A DNA stretch of 64,000 nt, taken from contig NZ_SDLT01000001.1 of the NCBI RefSeq assembly GCF_004522235.1, positions 248,001 through 312,000 on the forward strand, given 5' to 3'. Position 1 is the stretch's first letter. Every line of letters begins with the position of its first letter. A program made the translations under genes and the position numbers. Source of the stretch: Amycolatopsis nivea. GTDB taxonomy: Bacteria; Actinomycetota; Actinomycetes; Mycobacteriales; Pseudonocardiaceae. A model generated the notes under the pieces. That model was not told the DNA's origin, ran no database searches, and saw only the letters and a list, made by a program, of their open reading frames with translations. Positions 25,923-34,311 of this stretch are shown in pieces.

Positions 25923-27230
25923 TTGGCGTCGCTGTCCCGCCGCACGAGATTCCGCTACTCGCTCGGCTCCTTCGTCACCGGCGGGTTCGGCACGGTGCCC
26001 GGGCTGCTCCTGCTCCCGTACCTGACCGACACCATGGCGGTGCCCGCCGCGGCGGCCGGGATCATCGTGTTCGTGCCCAAGGCGTGGGACGTGGTTTTCA
26101 ACCCGGTCGCCGGGCGGCTGTCCGACGCCGACCTCGCGCGCACCGGCAGCAGGCGGCGCTTCCTGCTGCGCGGCGGGATCGGCGTCGCGATCCTGTTCTT
26201 CGCCTTGTTCGCGCATCCCGGCTTCGGCACGCCGGTGTGGGACGCGACGTACGTCGTCGTGATGTTCTTCCTGTGCGCCACCGCGTACGCGTTCTTCCAG
26301 GTGCCGTTCAACGCGCTTCCGGCCGAGCTGACCGATTCCGCCGAGGAACGCACGAAGCTCACCAGCGTCCGGATCGGCGTGCTGGCGGTCGCGGTGCTGG
26401 TGTCCGGCGGCGGCGCCCCGGCGATCACCGACCTGCTGCCCGGCGTGGCGGGCTACCGGGTGATGGGCCTGGTGATGGCGGTGATCATCCTGGCCGCCAC
26501 GCTCGGCGTCTACTTCGGCCTGAAGGGCGCGCCGGTCGGCTCGCTGCGGCCCAACACGGTGCGGCTCAAGGAATTGGCGCGCACCATCGCGCAGTGGCGT
26601 TCGTTCCGGTGGCTGATGGGCGTCTACTTCATCCAGGCGCTCGGCATCGGCACCGTGCTGGCCGCGATCCCGTACTTCGCGCAGCACGTCCTCGGCGACC
26701 CGAGTTACCGCACCTACCTGTTCGTCGGCTTCGTCGGGCCTGCGCTCGTCACGATGCCGCTGTGGCCGCGGGTGGGCGCGCGCTGGGGCAAGCTCGCCGG
26801 CTTCCGGATCGCCACCACGTCGTTCTTCGTCGGCCTGGTGGCGATGTACTTCGCCGACCGGCTCCCGTTCGCCGCGACGCTGGTGTTCGTCGCGCTCGCC
26901 GGTGTCGGCTACGCGGGCATTTCGGTGTTCCCGCTGGCGATCCTGCCGGACCTGATCAGCGCCGAGGAGGAGCGGACCGGCGAGACCAGGGCGGGCGTGA
27001 CGGCCGGCGTGTGGACCGCGTCCGAAACGCTCGGGCTCGCGCTCGGGCCGGGATTGTTCGGGCTCGTACTGCAGGGCGGGAGCTACGTGTCGAGCACCGG
27101 CACGACCGCCGTCCCGCAGCCGCATTCGGCGATCACCGCCATCGTGATCGGCGCGTCGGTGCTGCCCGCGGTGCTGATCGCGCTCGGCATCCCGCTGCTG
27201 CGCCGTTCGGTCCTGGAGAAGCAGGCGTGA
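25923..27230 (+). CDS. MFS transporter (GPH/MelB-like)
   Basis: A 435-residue carrier with twelve predicted membrane helices. It has the VPKAWDVVFNPVAGRLSD loop and FQVPFNALPAELT segment of the glycoside-pentoside-hexuronide group. I prefer the TTG at 25923, which has GGAGGAGGAC immediately upstream, over the ATG at 25890, which would put that site inside the gene. The PLP decarboxylase gene is translationally coupled (GTGA), so the substrate may be an amino acid or amine derivative; unproven. Confidence 0.8.
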   Translation: MASLSRRTRFRYSLGSFVTGGFGTVPGLLLLPYLTDTMAVPAAAAGIIVFVPKAWDVVFNPVAGRLSDADLARTGSRRRFLLRGGIGVAILFFALFAHPGFGTPVWDATYVVVMFFLCATAYAFFQVPFNALPAELTDSAEERTKLTSVRIGVLAVAVLVSGGGAPAITDLLPGVAGYRVMGLVMAVIILAATLGVYFGLKGAPVGSLRPNTVRLKELARTIAQWRSFRWLMGVYFIQALGIGTVLAAIPYFAQHVLGDPSYRTYLFVGFVGPALVTMPLWPRVGARWGKLAGFRIATTSFFVGLVAMYFADRLPFAATLVFVALAGVGYAGISVFPLAILPDLISAEEERTGETRAGVTAGVWTASETLGLALGPGLFGLVLQGGSYVSSTGTTAVPQPHSAITAIVIGASVLPAVLIALGIPLLRRSVLEKQA

Positions 27231-28642
27231 ACGACGTACTGGCGCGGCTGCGCGAACTCCGCTCCGGCGACCTGCCGACGCACGGCGGCCGCACGCTCGC
27301 CTACGTGTACGACAGCGGACTGTCCGAAGTGGACGAAATCGCCGCCGCCGCGCACGCGCTGGCCAGCTCCGCCAACGGACTCGACCCGACCGCGTTCCCC
27401 AGCCTGCTGCGGATGGAGAACGACCTGGTCGCCCGCGCGGCCGGACTGCTCGGCGGGACGCCGGAGACGGCCGGCACGGTGACGTCCGGCGGCACCGAAT
27501 CGTGTCTGCTGGCGGTCCTCGCCGCCCGCGAGGCGCGGCCGGACCTCGCTGCGCCGTCGATCGTGCTCCCGGAAACCGCGCACGCCGCGTTCCACAAGGC
27601 CGCGCATCTGTTTGGCGTGCGGAAGATCGTGGTGCCGGTCGATCCGGAAACCTTCCGCGCGGACCCGGCGGCGATGACCGCGGCCATCGACGACTCCACC
27701 GTGCTCGTCGTGGCGAGCGCGCCGTCGTACGCGCACGGTGTCGTCGACCCGATCGAGGAGATCGCCGCCGCCGCTTCGGCACGCGGGGTGCGCATGCACG
27801 TGGACGCGTGCATCGGCGGCTGGGTGCTGCCGTACTTCGCGAAGCTGGGCGCGGACTTGCCGCCGTTCGACTTCCGCGTTCCGGGCGTCACCAGCATTTC
27901 CGTGGACCTGCACAAATACGCCTACTGCGCCAAGGGCGTCTCCGTCCTGTTGCACGCGTCGGCGGAACTCCGGCGCACTCACTACTTCGCAAGCGCCGCC
28001 TGGCCCGGCTACACGATGCTCAACCCGACGCTGCAGAGCACCCGCTCCGGCGGTCCGCTCGCCGCCGCGTGGGCCGTCGTGCACCACCTCGGCGACGACG
28101 GTTACCTCCAACTGGCCTCGCGGACGCGGGAAGCCGTCGGACGGATTCGTGCTGGCGTGGCTTCGATTCCGGGCCTGCGCGTGCTGGGCGAGCCGGTGTC
28201 GACGCTGGTCGCGTTCACCGGCTCGGACGGCTTCGACCTGTTCACCGTCGCCGACGAGATGAAGGTACGCGGCTGGTACGTCCAGCCGCAGTTCGCGCAC
28301 GGGACTTCTCCGCTGAACCTGCACCTCACCGTCACCGCCGCGAACCACGGCAGCGAGCCGGAATTCCTCGCCGATCTGACGGCCTCGGTCGAGGCGGCGC
28401 GGACGCAAGGCCCGGTGCGGGTCGATCCGGACGTCGCCGCGTTCGTGGCCGCGTTGGATCCGGAAACATTGACGTCTGAGCAGTTCGGTGGGCTGCTCGC
28501 TGCGGCGGGTCTGACCGGTGGCGGTGGGTTGCCGGAGCGGATGGCGTCGATCAACGCGTTGCTGGCGGCTGCGCCGGAAGCGTTGCGGGAGCGGCTGTTG
28601 GTGGAGTTTCTGGGCGCGCTGTACACGCCGTCGCGCGACTAG
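27227..28642 (+). CDS. PLP-dependent decarboxylase/lyase (group II-like)
   Basis: A 471-residue fold-type I PLP enzyme like glutamate decarboxylase and sphingosine-phosphate lyase. The TSGGTES phosphate cradle (86-92), His191/Asp193 (HVDAC) and the Schiff-base Lys230 (SVDLHKYAY) are present. The C-terminal 57 residues (415-471) form a helical, Gly/Ala-rich extension that is repeated as a separate ORF just downstream. The substrate cannot be read. It starts inside the MFS stop. Confidence 0.83.
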   Translation: MNDVLARLRELRSGDLPTHGGRTLAYVYDSGLSEVDEIAAAAHALASSANGLDPTAFPSLLRMENDLVARAAGLLGGTPETAGTVTSGGTESCLLAVLAAREARPDLAAPSIVLPETAHAAFHKAAHLFGVRKIVVPVDPETFRADPAAMTAAIDDSTVLVVASAPSYAHGVVDPIEEIAAAASARGVRMHVDACIGGWVLPYFAKLGADLPPFDFRVPGVTSISVDLHKYAYCAKGVSVLLHASAELRRTHYFASAAWPGYTMLNPTLQSTRSGGPLAAAWAVVHHLGDDGYLQLASRTREAVGRIRAGVASIPGLRVLGEPVSTLVAFTGSDGFDLFTVADEMKVRGWYVQPQFAHGTSPLNLHLTVTAANHGSEPEFLADLTASVEAARTQGPVRVDPDVAAFVAALDPETLTSEQFGGLLAAAGLTGGGGLPERMASINALLAAAPEALRERLLVEFLGALYTPSRD

Positions 28643-28840
28643 TTCATCGTGCGGCGCGGCACGTGGCTGACGTCTGAGCAGTTCGGTGGCCTGTTCGCCG
28701 CGGCGGGCCTGACCGGCGGTGGCGGGTTGCCGGGGCGGATGGCTCCGGTCAACGCGCTGCTGGCGGCCGCGCCGGAAGCGTTGCGGGAGCGGCTGCTGGT
28801 GGAGTTCCTCGGCGCGCTGTACACGCCGTCCTCGGAGTAG
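28458..28840. repeat. Tandem direct repeat of a gene 3' end
   Basis: Two copies of about 175 bp: one is the end of the PLP gene (28470-28642), the other the small ORF behind it (28668-28840). Both begin ACGTCTGAGCAGTTCGGTGG and end GCGCTGTACACGCCGTC. The copies differ at roughly 10% of positions by eye. Confidence 0.85.
28649..28840 (+). CDS. Duplicated C-terminal tail of the PLP enzyme (63 aa)
   Basis: A 63-codon ORF starting GTG 7 nt after the parent stop. Residues 7-63 (LTSEQFGGLFAAAGLTGGGG...) match parent residues 415-471 at 51 of 57 positions by eye. Most nucleotide differences are silent third-base changes. No ribosome-binding site is visible, so expression would need reinitiation after the parent. 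Function unknown. Confidence 0.55.
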   Translation: MRRGTWLTSEQFGGLFAAAGLTGGGGLPGRMAPVNALLAAAPEALRERLLVEFLGALYTPSSE

Positions 28841-28874
28841 CGCAACCGATCGGCCGGTCGCCCGTCCAGGGATC

Positions 28875-29480
28875 GTGGGGAGTTCCGAGGAAAATCGAAG
28901 ACCGGGTTTGGTGCGGGCTGCAGTCGTTTTCGGGTGTTGCTGGCTGCCCTTGGCCGCGGTGAAGTACTTCGCCGTCGGTCTCGGCCGGGCTATTCCGTTG
29001 CCCGAGATCCTGTACCTCGCTCCGGCGTGGCTGCTCGCCGCGATCGGGACCGCGGTCAGCGCGCGGATGGCGACGCGCAGGCTGGGCCGGCGCGGCACGG
29101 CCGGGTGGGCAGTGGCCACCGCTGCGGCGATCGCGCTGATGGTCTGTGTCAACTGGGTGCACTTCCATGCCACGACCTGGTACGCGATGCACCGGTCGGA
29201 GTACGCCGCCGTGCTGCGCGATGCCGAACACCGCGTGCCGACCGAGCCGTTGCCCGAAGACGTCTTGTCGATCGACACCGGGAACGGCCCGCGGGTGTGG
29301 TATATCCGCGTCTGGAAGGGGTTTCTCGCGTGCTCGGCCGGATACGCGCACTTCGACGGTTCCCCGGAGAAGTACATGCCCGGCGTGGTGATCGACTCGC
29401 ACGACTACCTCGACGACGGCCTGGGCTGCGCCCTCCGTCCCACCGTCGAGGTCGGCGACGGCTGGTGGTGGGTCGAGTAG
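28875..29480 (+). CDS. Hypothetical membrane protein
   Basis: About 201 residues with three predicted N-terminal membrane helices (around VRAAVVFGCCWLPLAAV, LYLAPAWLLAAIG and AVATAAAIALMVCVNW). A likely extracellular domain follows, with SIDTGNGPRVWYIRVW, two cysteines and a GDGWWWVE end. I recognise no family. The GTG at 28875 is the best start seen; one at 28911 is possible. Confidence 0.55.
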   Translation: MGSSEENRRPGLVRAAVVFGCCWLPLAAVKYFAVGLGRAIPLPEILYLAPAWLLAAIGTAVSARMATRRLGRRGTAGWAVATAAAIALMVCVNWVHFHATTWYAMHRSEYAAVLRDAEHRVPTEPLPEDVLSIDTGNGPRVWYIRVWKGFLACSAGYAHFDGSPEKYMPGVVIDSHDYLDDGLGCALRPTVEVGDGWWWVE

Positions 29481-29486
29481 CGGCCG

Positions 29487-29527
29487 GACCCGGCGCCCGG
29501 TCGTGATCCAGACCGGTGCGCCGGGTC
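29487..29527. terminator. Composite hairpin between convergent genes
   Basis: Outer arms GACCCGGCGC/GCGCCGGGTC and inner arms CCGGTC/GACCGG nest around an 8-nt loop. It lies between the hypothetical membrane protein and the leftward dienelactone hydrolase, so it may terminate both. Confidence 0.75.
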
Positions 29528-29542
29528 AGCTGTTCAAGGCCC

Positions 29543-30277
29543 TCAGCCGCGGGGCAAGGCGCGTCCGAGGAGCGGCACCAGGCTTTCCCAGTGCTGCCGC
29601 AGCGCGGCGGGATCGAACGTGTCGGTGTCGGCCATGGTGAAGCCGTGGACCGTGCCGGGGTAGATCTCGGACGTGCAACTGACCCCTGCGGCATCGAGCG
29701 CGCGGTTGAGTTCGGCGAGAGTTTCCGGCGTCAGATCCGATGCGGCGTGGCCGAAGTGCGCTTCCGCGGTGATCCGGGAGAAGACGTCCGGCCCGGCCGC
29801 GCCGACCGGGGCGTGGAATCCGGCGACGGCGGCCACCTGATCCGGATGGGCCGCGGCGGTGCGAACCGCGAGAAGGCCGCCGATGCAATAGCCGGTGACC
29901 CCGACCGGCCCCGCGCTGACTTCGGGCTGGGCGGCGAGGAATTCGAGATAAGCGGCGGCGTCGCGAAGGACCAGTTCGGGGGTGTGCGCTTCGATCATGG
30001 GCAGCACGCGAGCGAAAACCCCGGGACGCTCCTCCGCTCCGATGAACTCCGGAAGTTCGAGCACTGGCGCCGGGCCGTGCCGGTAGAAGTAGTTGGGCAC
30101 GAGCACGTAATAGCCGTGTCCGGCCAGTTCTCGGGCCATCTCCCGGATTGCGGGCCGGATCCCGAAGCCGTCGGCGTACATCAGCACGCCGGGGTGTGGC
30201 CCGCCGTCGGCGGGGAACGCGGCGAACGCGTCGGCCTGGCCGTCAGGGGTGGGGATCCGCAAAGTCTTGTCGGGCAT
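29543..30277 (-). CDS. Dienelactone hydrolase-family protein
   Basis: A 244-residue hydrolase. The nucleophile is cysteine, Cys131 in GYCIGG, as in true dienelactone hydrolases; the Asp is in the segment after it and His in GTVHGF. It may open dienelactones of chlorocatechol pathways or hydrolyse other esters. The ATG follows AGGAGAATTC. No partner genes of an ortho-cleavage pathway are nearby. Confidence 0.83.
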   Translation of the reverse strand: MPDKTLRIPTPDGQADAFAAFPADGGPHPGVLMYADGFGIRPAIREMARELAGHGYYVLVPNYFYRHGPAPVLELPEFIGAEERPGVFARVLPMIEAHTPELVLRDAAAYLEFLAAQPEVSAGPVGVTGYCIGGLLAVRTAAAHPDQVAAVAGFHAPVGAAGPDVFSRITAEAHFGHAASDLTPETLAELNRALDAAGVSCTSEIYPGTVHGFTMADTDTFDPAALRQHWESLVPLLGRALPRG

Positions 30278-30444
30278 GAATTCTCCTGTCGTCGGTTGAG
30301 GTGGCTGTCAACACGACGAAGCAGGCGGGGCCCGCGCGGCGCTCAGGAGAGCGCCGGGTAGCCGATCCGTGAGTGGCGCGAGGCCGTCCCGGTAGTCATC
30401 GCTGATCAACCTAGCCCATCGCGCGGCGCCGGTCGACCCCGCGG

Positions 30445-30456
30445 CTTGACGTCAAG
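30445..30456. promoter_or_regulatory. CTTGACGTCAAG palindrome upstream of reductase
   Basis: A perfect 12-bp palindrome 53 bp upstream of the reductase start. It sits in the direct repeat GCTTGACGTC...GCTTGATGTC (17-bp period). It could hold both a -35 (TTGACG) and an operator; no regulator gene is adjacent. Confidence 0.35.
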
Positions 30457-30508
30457 TCCGCTTGATGTCGAACACTGGCGGTGATCGACACGAGCGCTGG
30501 AGGCGGCG

Positions 30509-31411
30509 ATGAGCAAGGCGATGGGGTTCCGCGAACTGGGCGGGCCGGAAGTGCTGCGGCTGGAGGAGGTGGCGGAACCGCGTCCCGGGCCGGGGGAGGT
30601 CCGGATCCGGGCGAAGGCGGCGGGGGTGCAGGCGTTCGACATCGCGGTGCTCGCGGGGCTCATCCCGGTGCCGGAACCGGGCGCGTTCACCGTGCCGGGC
30701 AACGAGTTCGCCGGAATCGTCGACGAGGTCGGGGAAGGCGTCGAAGGGTTCGCGGCGGGCGGCGAGGTGCTCGGCTTCGGGCGGCTGGGCGCGTATCAGG
30801 AACTGGTCGTCGCCGGAGCGGACCAGGTGGTGCCCAAGCCACCGGAGATGCCGTGGGAGGTCGCGGGTGCGTTCACTGCGGCGGCGCAGACGGCTGAGAT
30901 CGCGATCGAGCGGATCAACGTCGGTCCCGGCGACACGGTGCTGGTGCACGGCGCGGCAGGCTCCGTCGGGGCGATGGCGGTGCAACTGTCCCGGTTGCGT
31001 GGCGCGAAGGTGCTCGGCGTCGCGCGTCCGGCGTGGCACGAGCAGGTGCGGGCGCTCGGGGCGATTCCCCTTGCCTACAGCGAGGATTTCGTCGAACGGG
31101 TGGCTCCGCACGGCGTCACGGCGGCGATCGACGGGGTCGGCGGCGGCGCGCTGGAGTACACATTGGACCTCATCGAGGACCGGTCCCGGATTCTCACCCT
31201 GGTCGAGCACGACCGCGCCGACGAGCTGGGCATCAAGCTCACCGTGAACGACCGCTCGGCGGTTCGCCTCGCGCGGTTGGCGGGCCTGTACGCGAAAGGC
31301 GAGCTGACGCATCGCATCATGGCGACCTTCCCGCTCGCCGAAGCCGCCGAAGCGATGCGGACCTATCAGGCGGGCAACATCCACGGCAAGATCGTGCTCA
31401 CGATGGACTGA
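30509..31411 (+). CDS. NADP-dependent quinone oxidoreductase-like (MDR) enzyme
   Basis: A 300-residue zinc-free medium-chain reductase. It has the GroES-like start (MGFRELGGPEVLRLEEV) and the cofactor motif HGAAGSVGAMA (about 146-156). It lacks the metal-binding cysteines. The ATG has GGAGG upstream. It probably reduces a quinone or enal with NADPH. Confidence 0.82.
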   Translation: MSKAMGFRELGGPEVLRLEEVAEPRPGPGEVRIRAKAAGVQAFDIAVLAGLIPVPEPGAFTVPGNEFAGIVDEVGEGVEGFAAGGEVLGFGRLGAYQELVVAGADQVVPKPPEMPWEVAGAFTAAAQTAEIAIERINVGPGDTVLVHGAAGSVGAMAVQLSRLRGAKVLGVARPAWHEQVRALGAIPLAYSEDFVERVAPHGVTAAIDGVGGGALEYTLDLIEDRSRILTLVEHDRADELGIKLTVNDRSAVRLARLAGLYAKGELTHRIMATFPLAEAAEAMRTYQAGNIHGKIVLTMD

Positions 31412-31412
31412 C

Positions 31413-33101
31413 CTAGTCCTGGTGGAAGTACCGCTTCCCTCGCGACGCGGACGCCAGCGCGGCGACCAGCGCCATCACCGCGGCCGCGACGAACACGGTG
31501 ACCAGTCCGTCGTGGAACGGCCCGGAAATGAGGGTGGGGAAGAACTCCTTGCCGGTCAGTGCGGCGGAATCGGCGGGGGAGAGCTGGCCGAGCACGCCGG
31601 GGCCGACCAGGTGCGCCACCGGGTTGCTGCCCAGGAACGCGGCGAAGAGGGTGCTCACCGGCGGCAGCTGGGCGATGTTCGCGGCGACGTCCGCCGGGAC
31701 GCCGTGCGCCTGCAGCCCGCCGGTGAGCGTCGCGGGCAGCGACCCGGCCAGCCCGGCGATCATGAGCGAGAAGAACACGCCGATGGACAGCGACGTCCCG
31801 GAGTTCTGGAACGTCGAGCGCATGCCGGACGCGACGCCGCGCTGGTGGTCCGGCACGCTGCTCATGATCGCCGAGGTGTTCGGCGCGGAGAACATGCCCT
31901 GGCCGATCCCGCTCAGCACGAGCAGCAGCGCGAACGCCGGGTAGCTGAAGTCCACCGGCAGCGCGAGCAGCCCGAGAAAGGACCCGGCGACCAGCAGCAG
32001 GCCGCCGGTGGAGAACAGCCGCGCGCCGAACCGGTCGGAGAGGAATCCGGACACCGGGCCCGCGATCAGGAACCCGGCGGTGAGCGGCAGCAGGTAGATC
32101 CCGGCCCACAGCGGGGTCTGCTCGTAGTCGTAGCCGTGCAGCGGGAGCCAGATCCCCTGCAGCCAGATGATCAGCATGAACTGCATCCCGCCGCGCGCGA
32201 TCGCGGTGAGCAGCGCGGCGAGGTTGCCGGCGGTGAACGCGCGGATGCGGAACAGCGACAGCTGGAACATCGGCGACGGCACCCTGGTCTCGATCACGCA
32301 GAACCCCGCCAGCAGCGCGATCCCGGCGCCGAGCCCGCCGAGCACCCACGGGTTGCCCCAGCCGGTGGCCGCGCCGCCGTAGGGCTGGATGCCGTAGGTG
32401 ATCGAGGCGAGGATGACCGCGGTGCCGAGCGCGAAGGTCACGTTGCCGCCCCAGTCGATCCGCGACCGTTGCGGCGTGCTGATCTCGCGCAGGCTGCGGA
32501 TCGACCAGACGGTGCCGAAAATGCCGAACGGCACGCTCACCCAGAACACCGCGCGCCAGTCGAGTTCGGCCAGCAGCCCGCCCGCGACCAGGCCGAGGAA
32601 CTGCCCGGCCAGCGCGGTGATCTGGTTGACGCCCAAGGCCATTCCGCGCTGTTCGCGCGGGAAGGCGTCGGTGAGGATCGCGGCGGAGTTCGCGGTGAGC
32701 ATCGCGCCGCCGACGGCCTGCACCACCCGCCAGCCGATCAGCCACAGCGCCCCGCCGCCCGCGTGGAACGGGTCGAACGACAGCGCCACCGAGGCGGCGC
32801 TGAAGATCACGAACCCGATGTTGTACATCCGGACGCGGCCGAACATGTCGCCGAGCCGCCCGAGCGTCACCACCAGGACCGCGGACACCAGCAGGTAGCC
32901 GAGGATCATCCACAGCAGGTAGCCGATGTTGGCCGGGGCCAGCGGGTCGAGCCCGATGCCGCGGAAGATCGCCGGCAGCGAGATGATCACGATCGACCCG
33001 TCCAGCGCCGACATCAGCACGCCGAGCGTCGTGTTGGAGAGCGCGACCCACTTGTAGCGCCCGCCGTGCCGTGCCTGGGTGTCGATCGTCCGGTCCGCCA
33101 C
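31413..33101 (-). CDS. MFS multidrug transporter (DHA2, 14-helix)
   Basis: A 562-residue EmrB/QacA-type proton antiporter. It has the motif LDGSIVIISLPAI in helix 1, GRLGDMFGRVRMY after helix 2 and WRAVFWVSVPFG. It exports drugs or metabolites. The GTG at 33101 follows a promoter whose -10 ends only 7 nt upstream, so the mRNA is probably leaderless. No regulator gene is adjacent. Confidence 0.88.
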   Translation of the reverse strand: MADRTIDTQARHGGRYKWVALSNTTLGVLMSALDGSIVIISLPAIFRGIGLDPLAPANIGYLLWMILGYLLVSAVLVVTLGRLGDMFGRVRMYNIGFVIFSAASVALSFDPFHAGGGALWLIGWRVVQAVGGAMLTANSAAILTDAFPREQRGMALGVNQITALAGQFLGLVAGGLLAELDWRAVFWVSVPFGIFGTVWSIRSLREISTPQRSRIDWGGNVTFALGTAVILASITYGIQPYGGAATGWGNPWVLGGLGAGIALLAGFCVIETRVPSPMFQLSLFRIRAFTAGNLAALLTAIARGGMQFMLIIWLQGIWLPLHGYDYEQTPLWAGIYLLPLTAGFLIAGPVSGFLSDRFGARLFSTGGLLLVAGSFLGLLALPVDFSYPAFALLLVLSGIGQGMFSAPNTSAIMSSVPDHQRGVASGMRSTFQNSGTSLSIGVFFSLMIAGLAGSLPATLTGGLQAHGVPADVAANIAQLPPVSTLFAAFLGSNPVAHLVGPGVLGQLSPADSAALTGKEFFPTLISGPFHDGLVTVFVAAAVMALVAALASASRGKRYFHQD

Positions 33102-33108
33102 AATCGAC

Positions 33109-33138
33109 AGCCTAGACTGATAAACCTAGCCTGTTCAA
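33109..33138 (-). promoter_or_regulatory. Promoter of the MFS gene (leaderless)
   Basis: On the minus strand, -35 TTGAAC and -10 TAGGCT are 18 bp apart. The -10 is 7 nt from the GTG start. The AACCTAG/AGCCTAG motifs between them are direct repeats that could be an operator. Confidence 0.5.
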
Positions 33139-33233
33139 CTCGTGCGAAACGGACGAACCATCCTGGTAGCGACGGACTCCTGGCTGCCCTTCCCGTTTGT
33201 GTCGACGATGGGGGCGGGACGAAGGAGGATTCG

Positions 33234-34298
33234 GTGAAGGCTGCTGTGCTCAGGGAATTCGGGCGCCCGTTGTCGGTCGAGGAGGTCGCGGAGCCGGTGC
33301 CGGGCACCGGGGAAGTGGTGGTGGACGTCGTCGCGGCGCCGGTGCTGCACTACACCGCCGAGGTGGTCAGCGGCGCCCGGCGGTACGCGCTGGAACTGCC
33401 TGCGATCCTGGGCACCGGCGCGGTCGGCCGGGTGCGGTCAGTCGGCCCCGACGCGACGAAACTCCGGCCGGGCGATTGGGTCCGCTGCGATCCGACCGTC
33501 CGCTCCCGCGACGACGCGGTGACGCCGGATGTCGTCCTGCAAGGTTTGACGGCGCGCGGCGACGGGGGACTGGCTCTGCAGCGCCACTTTCGGAACGGCG
33601 GGTTCGCCGAGCAGATCATGGTCCCGACGGAGAACGCGGCCCCGCTGGGAGAGATCGACGAGGCCGACGCGGGCCGTTGGGCCGCGCTCGGGATCTGCTT
33701 GGTGCCGTACGGCGGACTGCTCGACGGCGGATTGCAGCCGGGGGAAACGGTGCTGGTGAGCGGCGCGACCGGCACGTACGGCGGGGCGGCGGTGGCTGTG
33801 GCGCTCGCGATGGGCGCGGGTCAGGTGATCGCGCCGGGCCGGAACCGGGCCGCGCTGGCCGATCTGGAACGGCGCTTCGGCCACCGCGTCCGGACGGTCG
33901 TGGTGAGCGGCAACGAAGACGAGGACCGCGAGGCCATGCTCTCCGTGGCGGGACCGGTGGATCTGGTGCTGGATCTGCTGCCGCCGTCCGCGTCGGTCGC
34001 CGCCGTGCGCGCGGCCGCGATGACGGTCCGGGAGTTCGGCCGCGTGGTGCTGATGGGCGGGATCGGGGACGACCTCGCGCTGCCGTACCCGTGGCTGATG
34101 CTGAACAGCGTGACGGTGCGCGGCCGGTGGATGTACCCGCGCGACGCGGTGCCGAAGCTGATCGCGCTGGCGAGGTGCGGACTGCTGGACTTGACGCAGT
34201 TCTCGGTGGACGAGTTCGCGCTGTCCGCGGTCGGCGAGGCGGTGGAGCACGCGGCTGCGGTGGGTGGCCGGTTCCGGCTCACGGTGGTGCGGCCGTGA
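33234..34298 (+). CDS. MDR-family alcohol dehydrogenase-like enzyme
   Basis: A 354-residue medium-chain dehydrogenase/reductase. The GroES-like start (VKAAVLREFGRPLSVEEV) and cofactor motif VSGATGTYGGAA are clear. The usual catalytic zinc cysteine is replaced in the segment VVAAPVLHYT, so it is probably zinc-free. The GTG has GAAGGAGG upstream. Substrate unknown. Confidence 0.78.
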   Translation: MKAAVLREFGRPLSVEEVAEPVPGTGEVVVDVVAAPVLHYTAEVVSGARRYALELPAILGTGAVGRVRSVGPDATKLRPGDWVRCDPTVRSRDDAVTPDVVLQGLTARGDGGLALQRHFRNGGFAEQIMVPTENAAPLGEIDEADAGRWAALGICLVPYGGLLDGGLQPGETVLVSGATGTYGGAAVAVALAMGAGQVIAPGRNRAALADLERRFGHRVRTVVVSGNEDEDREAMLSVAGPVDLVLDLLPPSASVAAVRAAAMTVREFGRVVLMGGIGDDLALPYPWLMLNSVTVRGRWMYPRDAVPKLIALARCGLLDLTQFSVDEFALSAVGEAVEHAAAVGGRFRLTVVRP

Positions 34299-34311
34299 GC
34301 CGGAACTGTCC

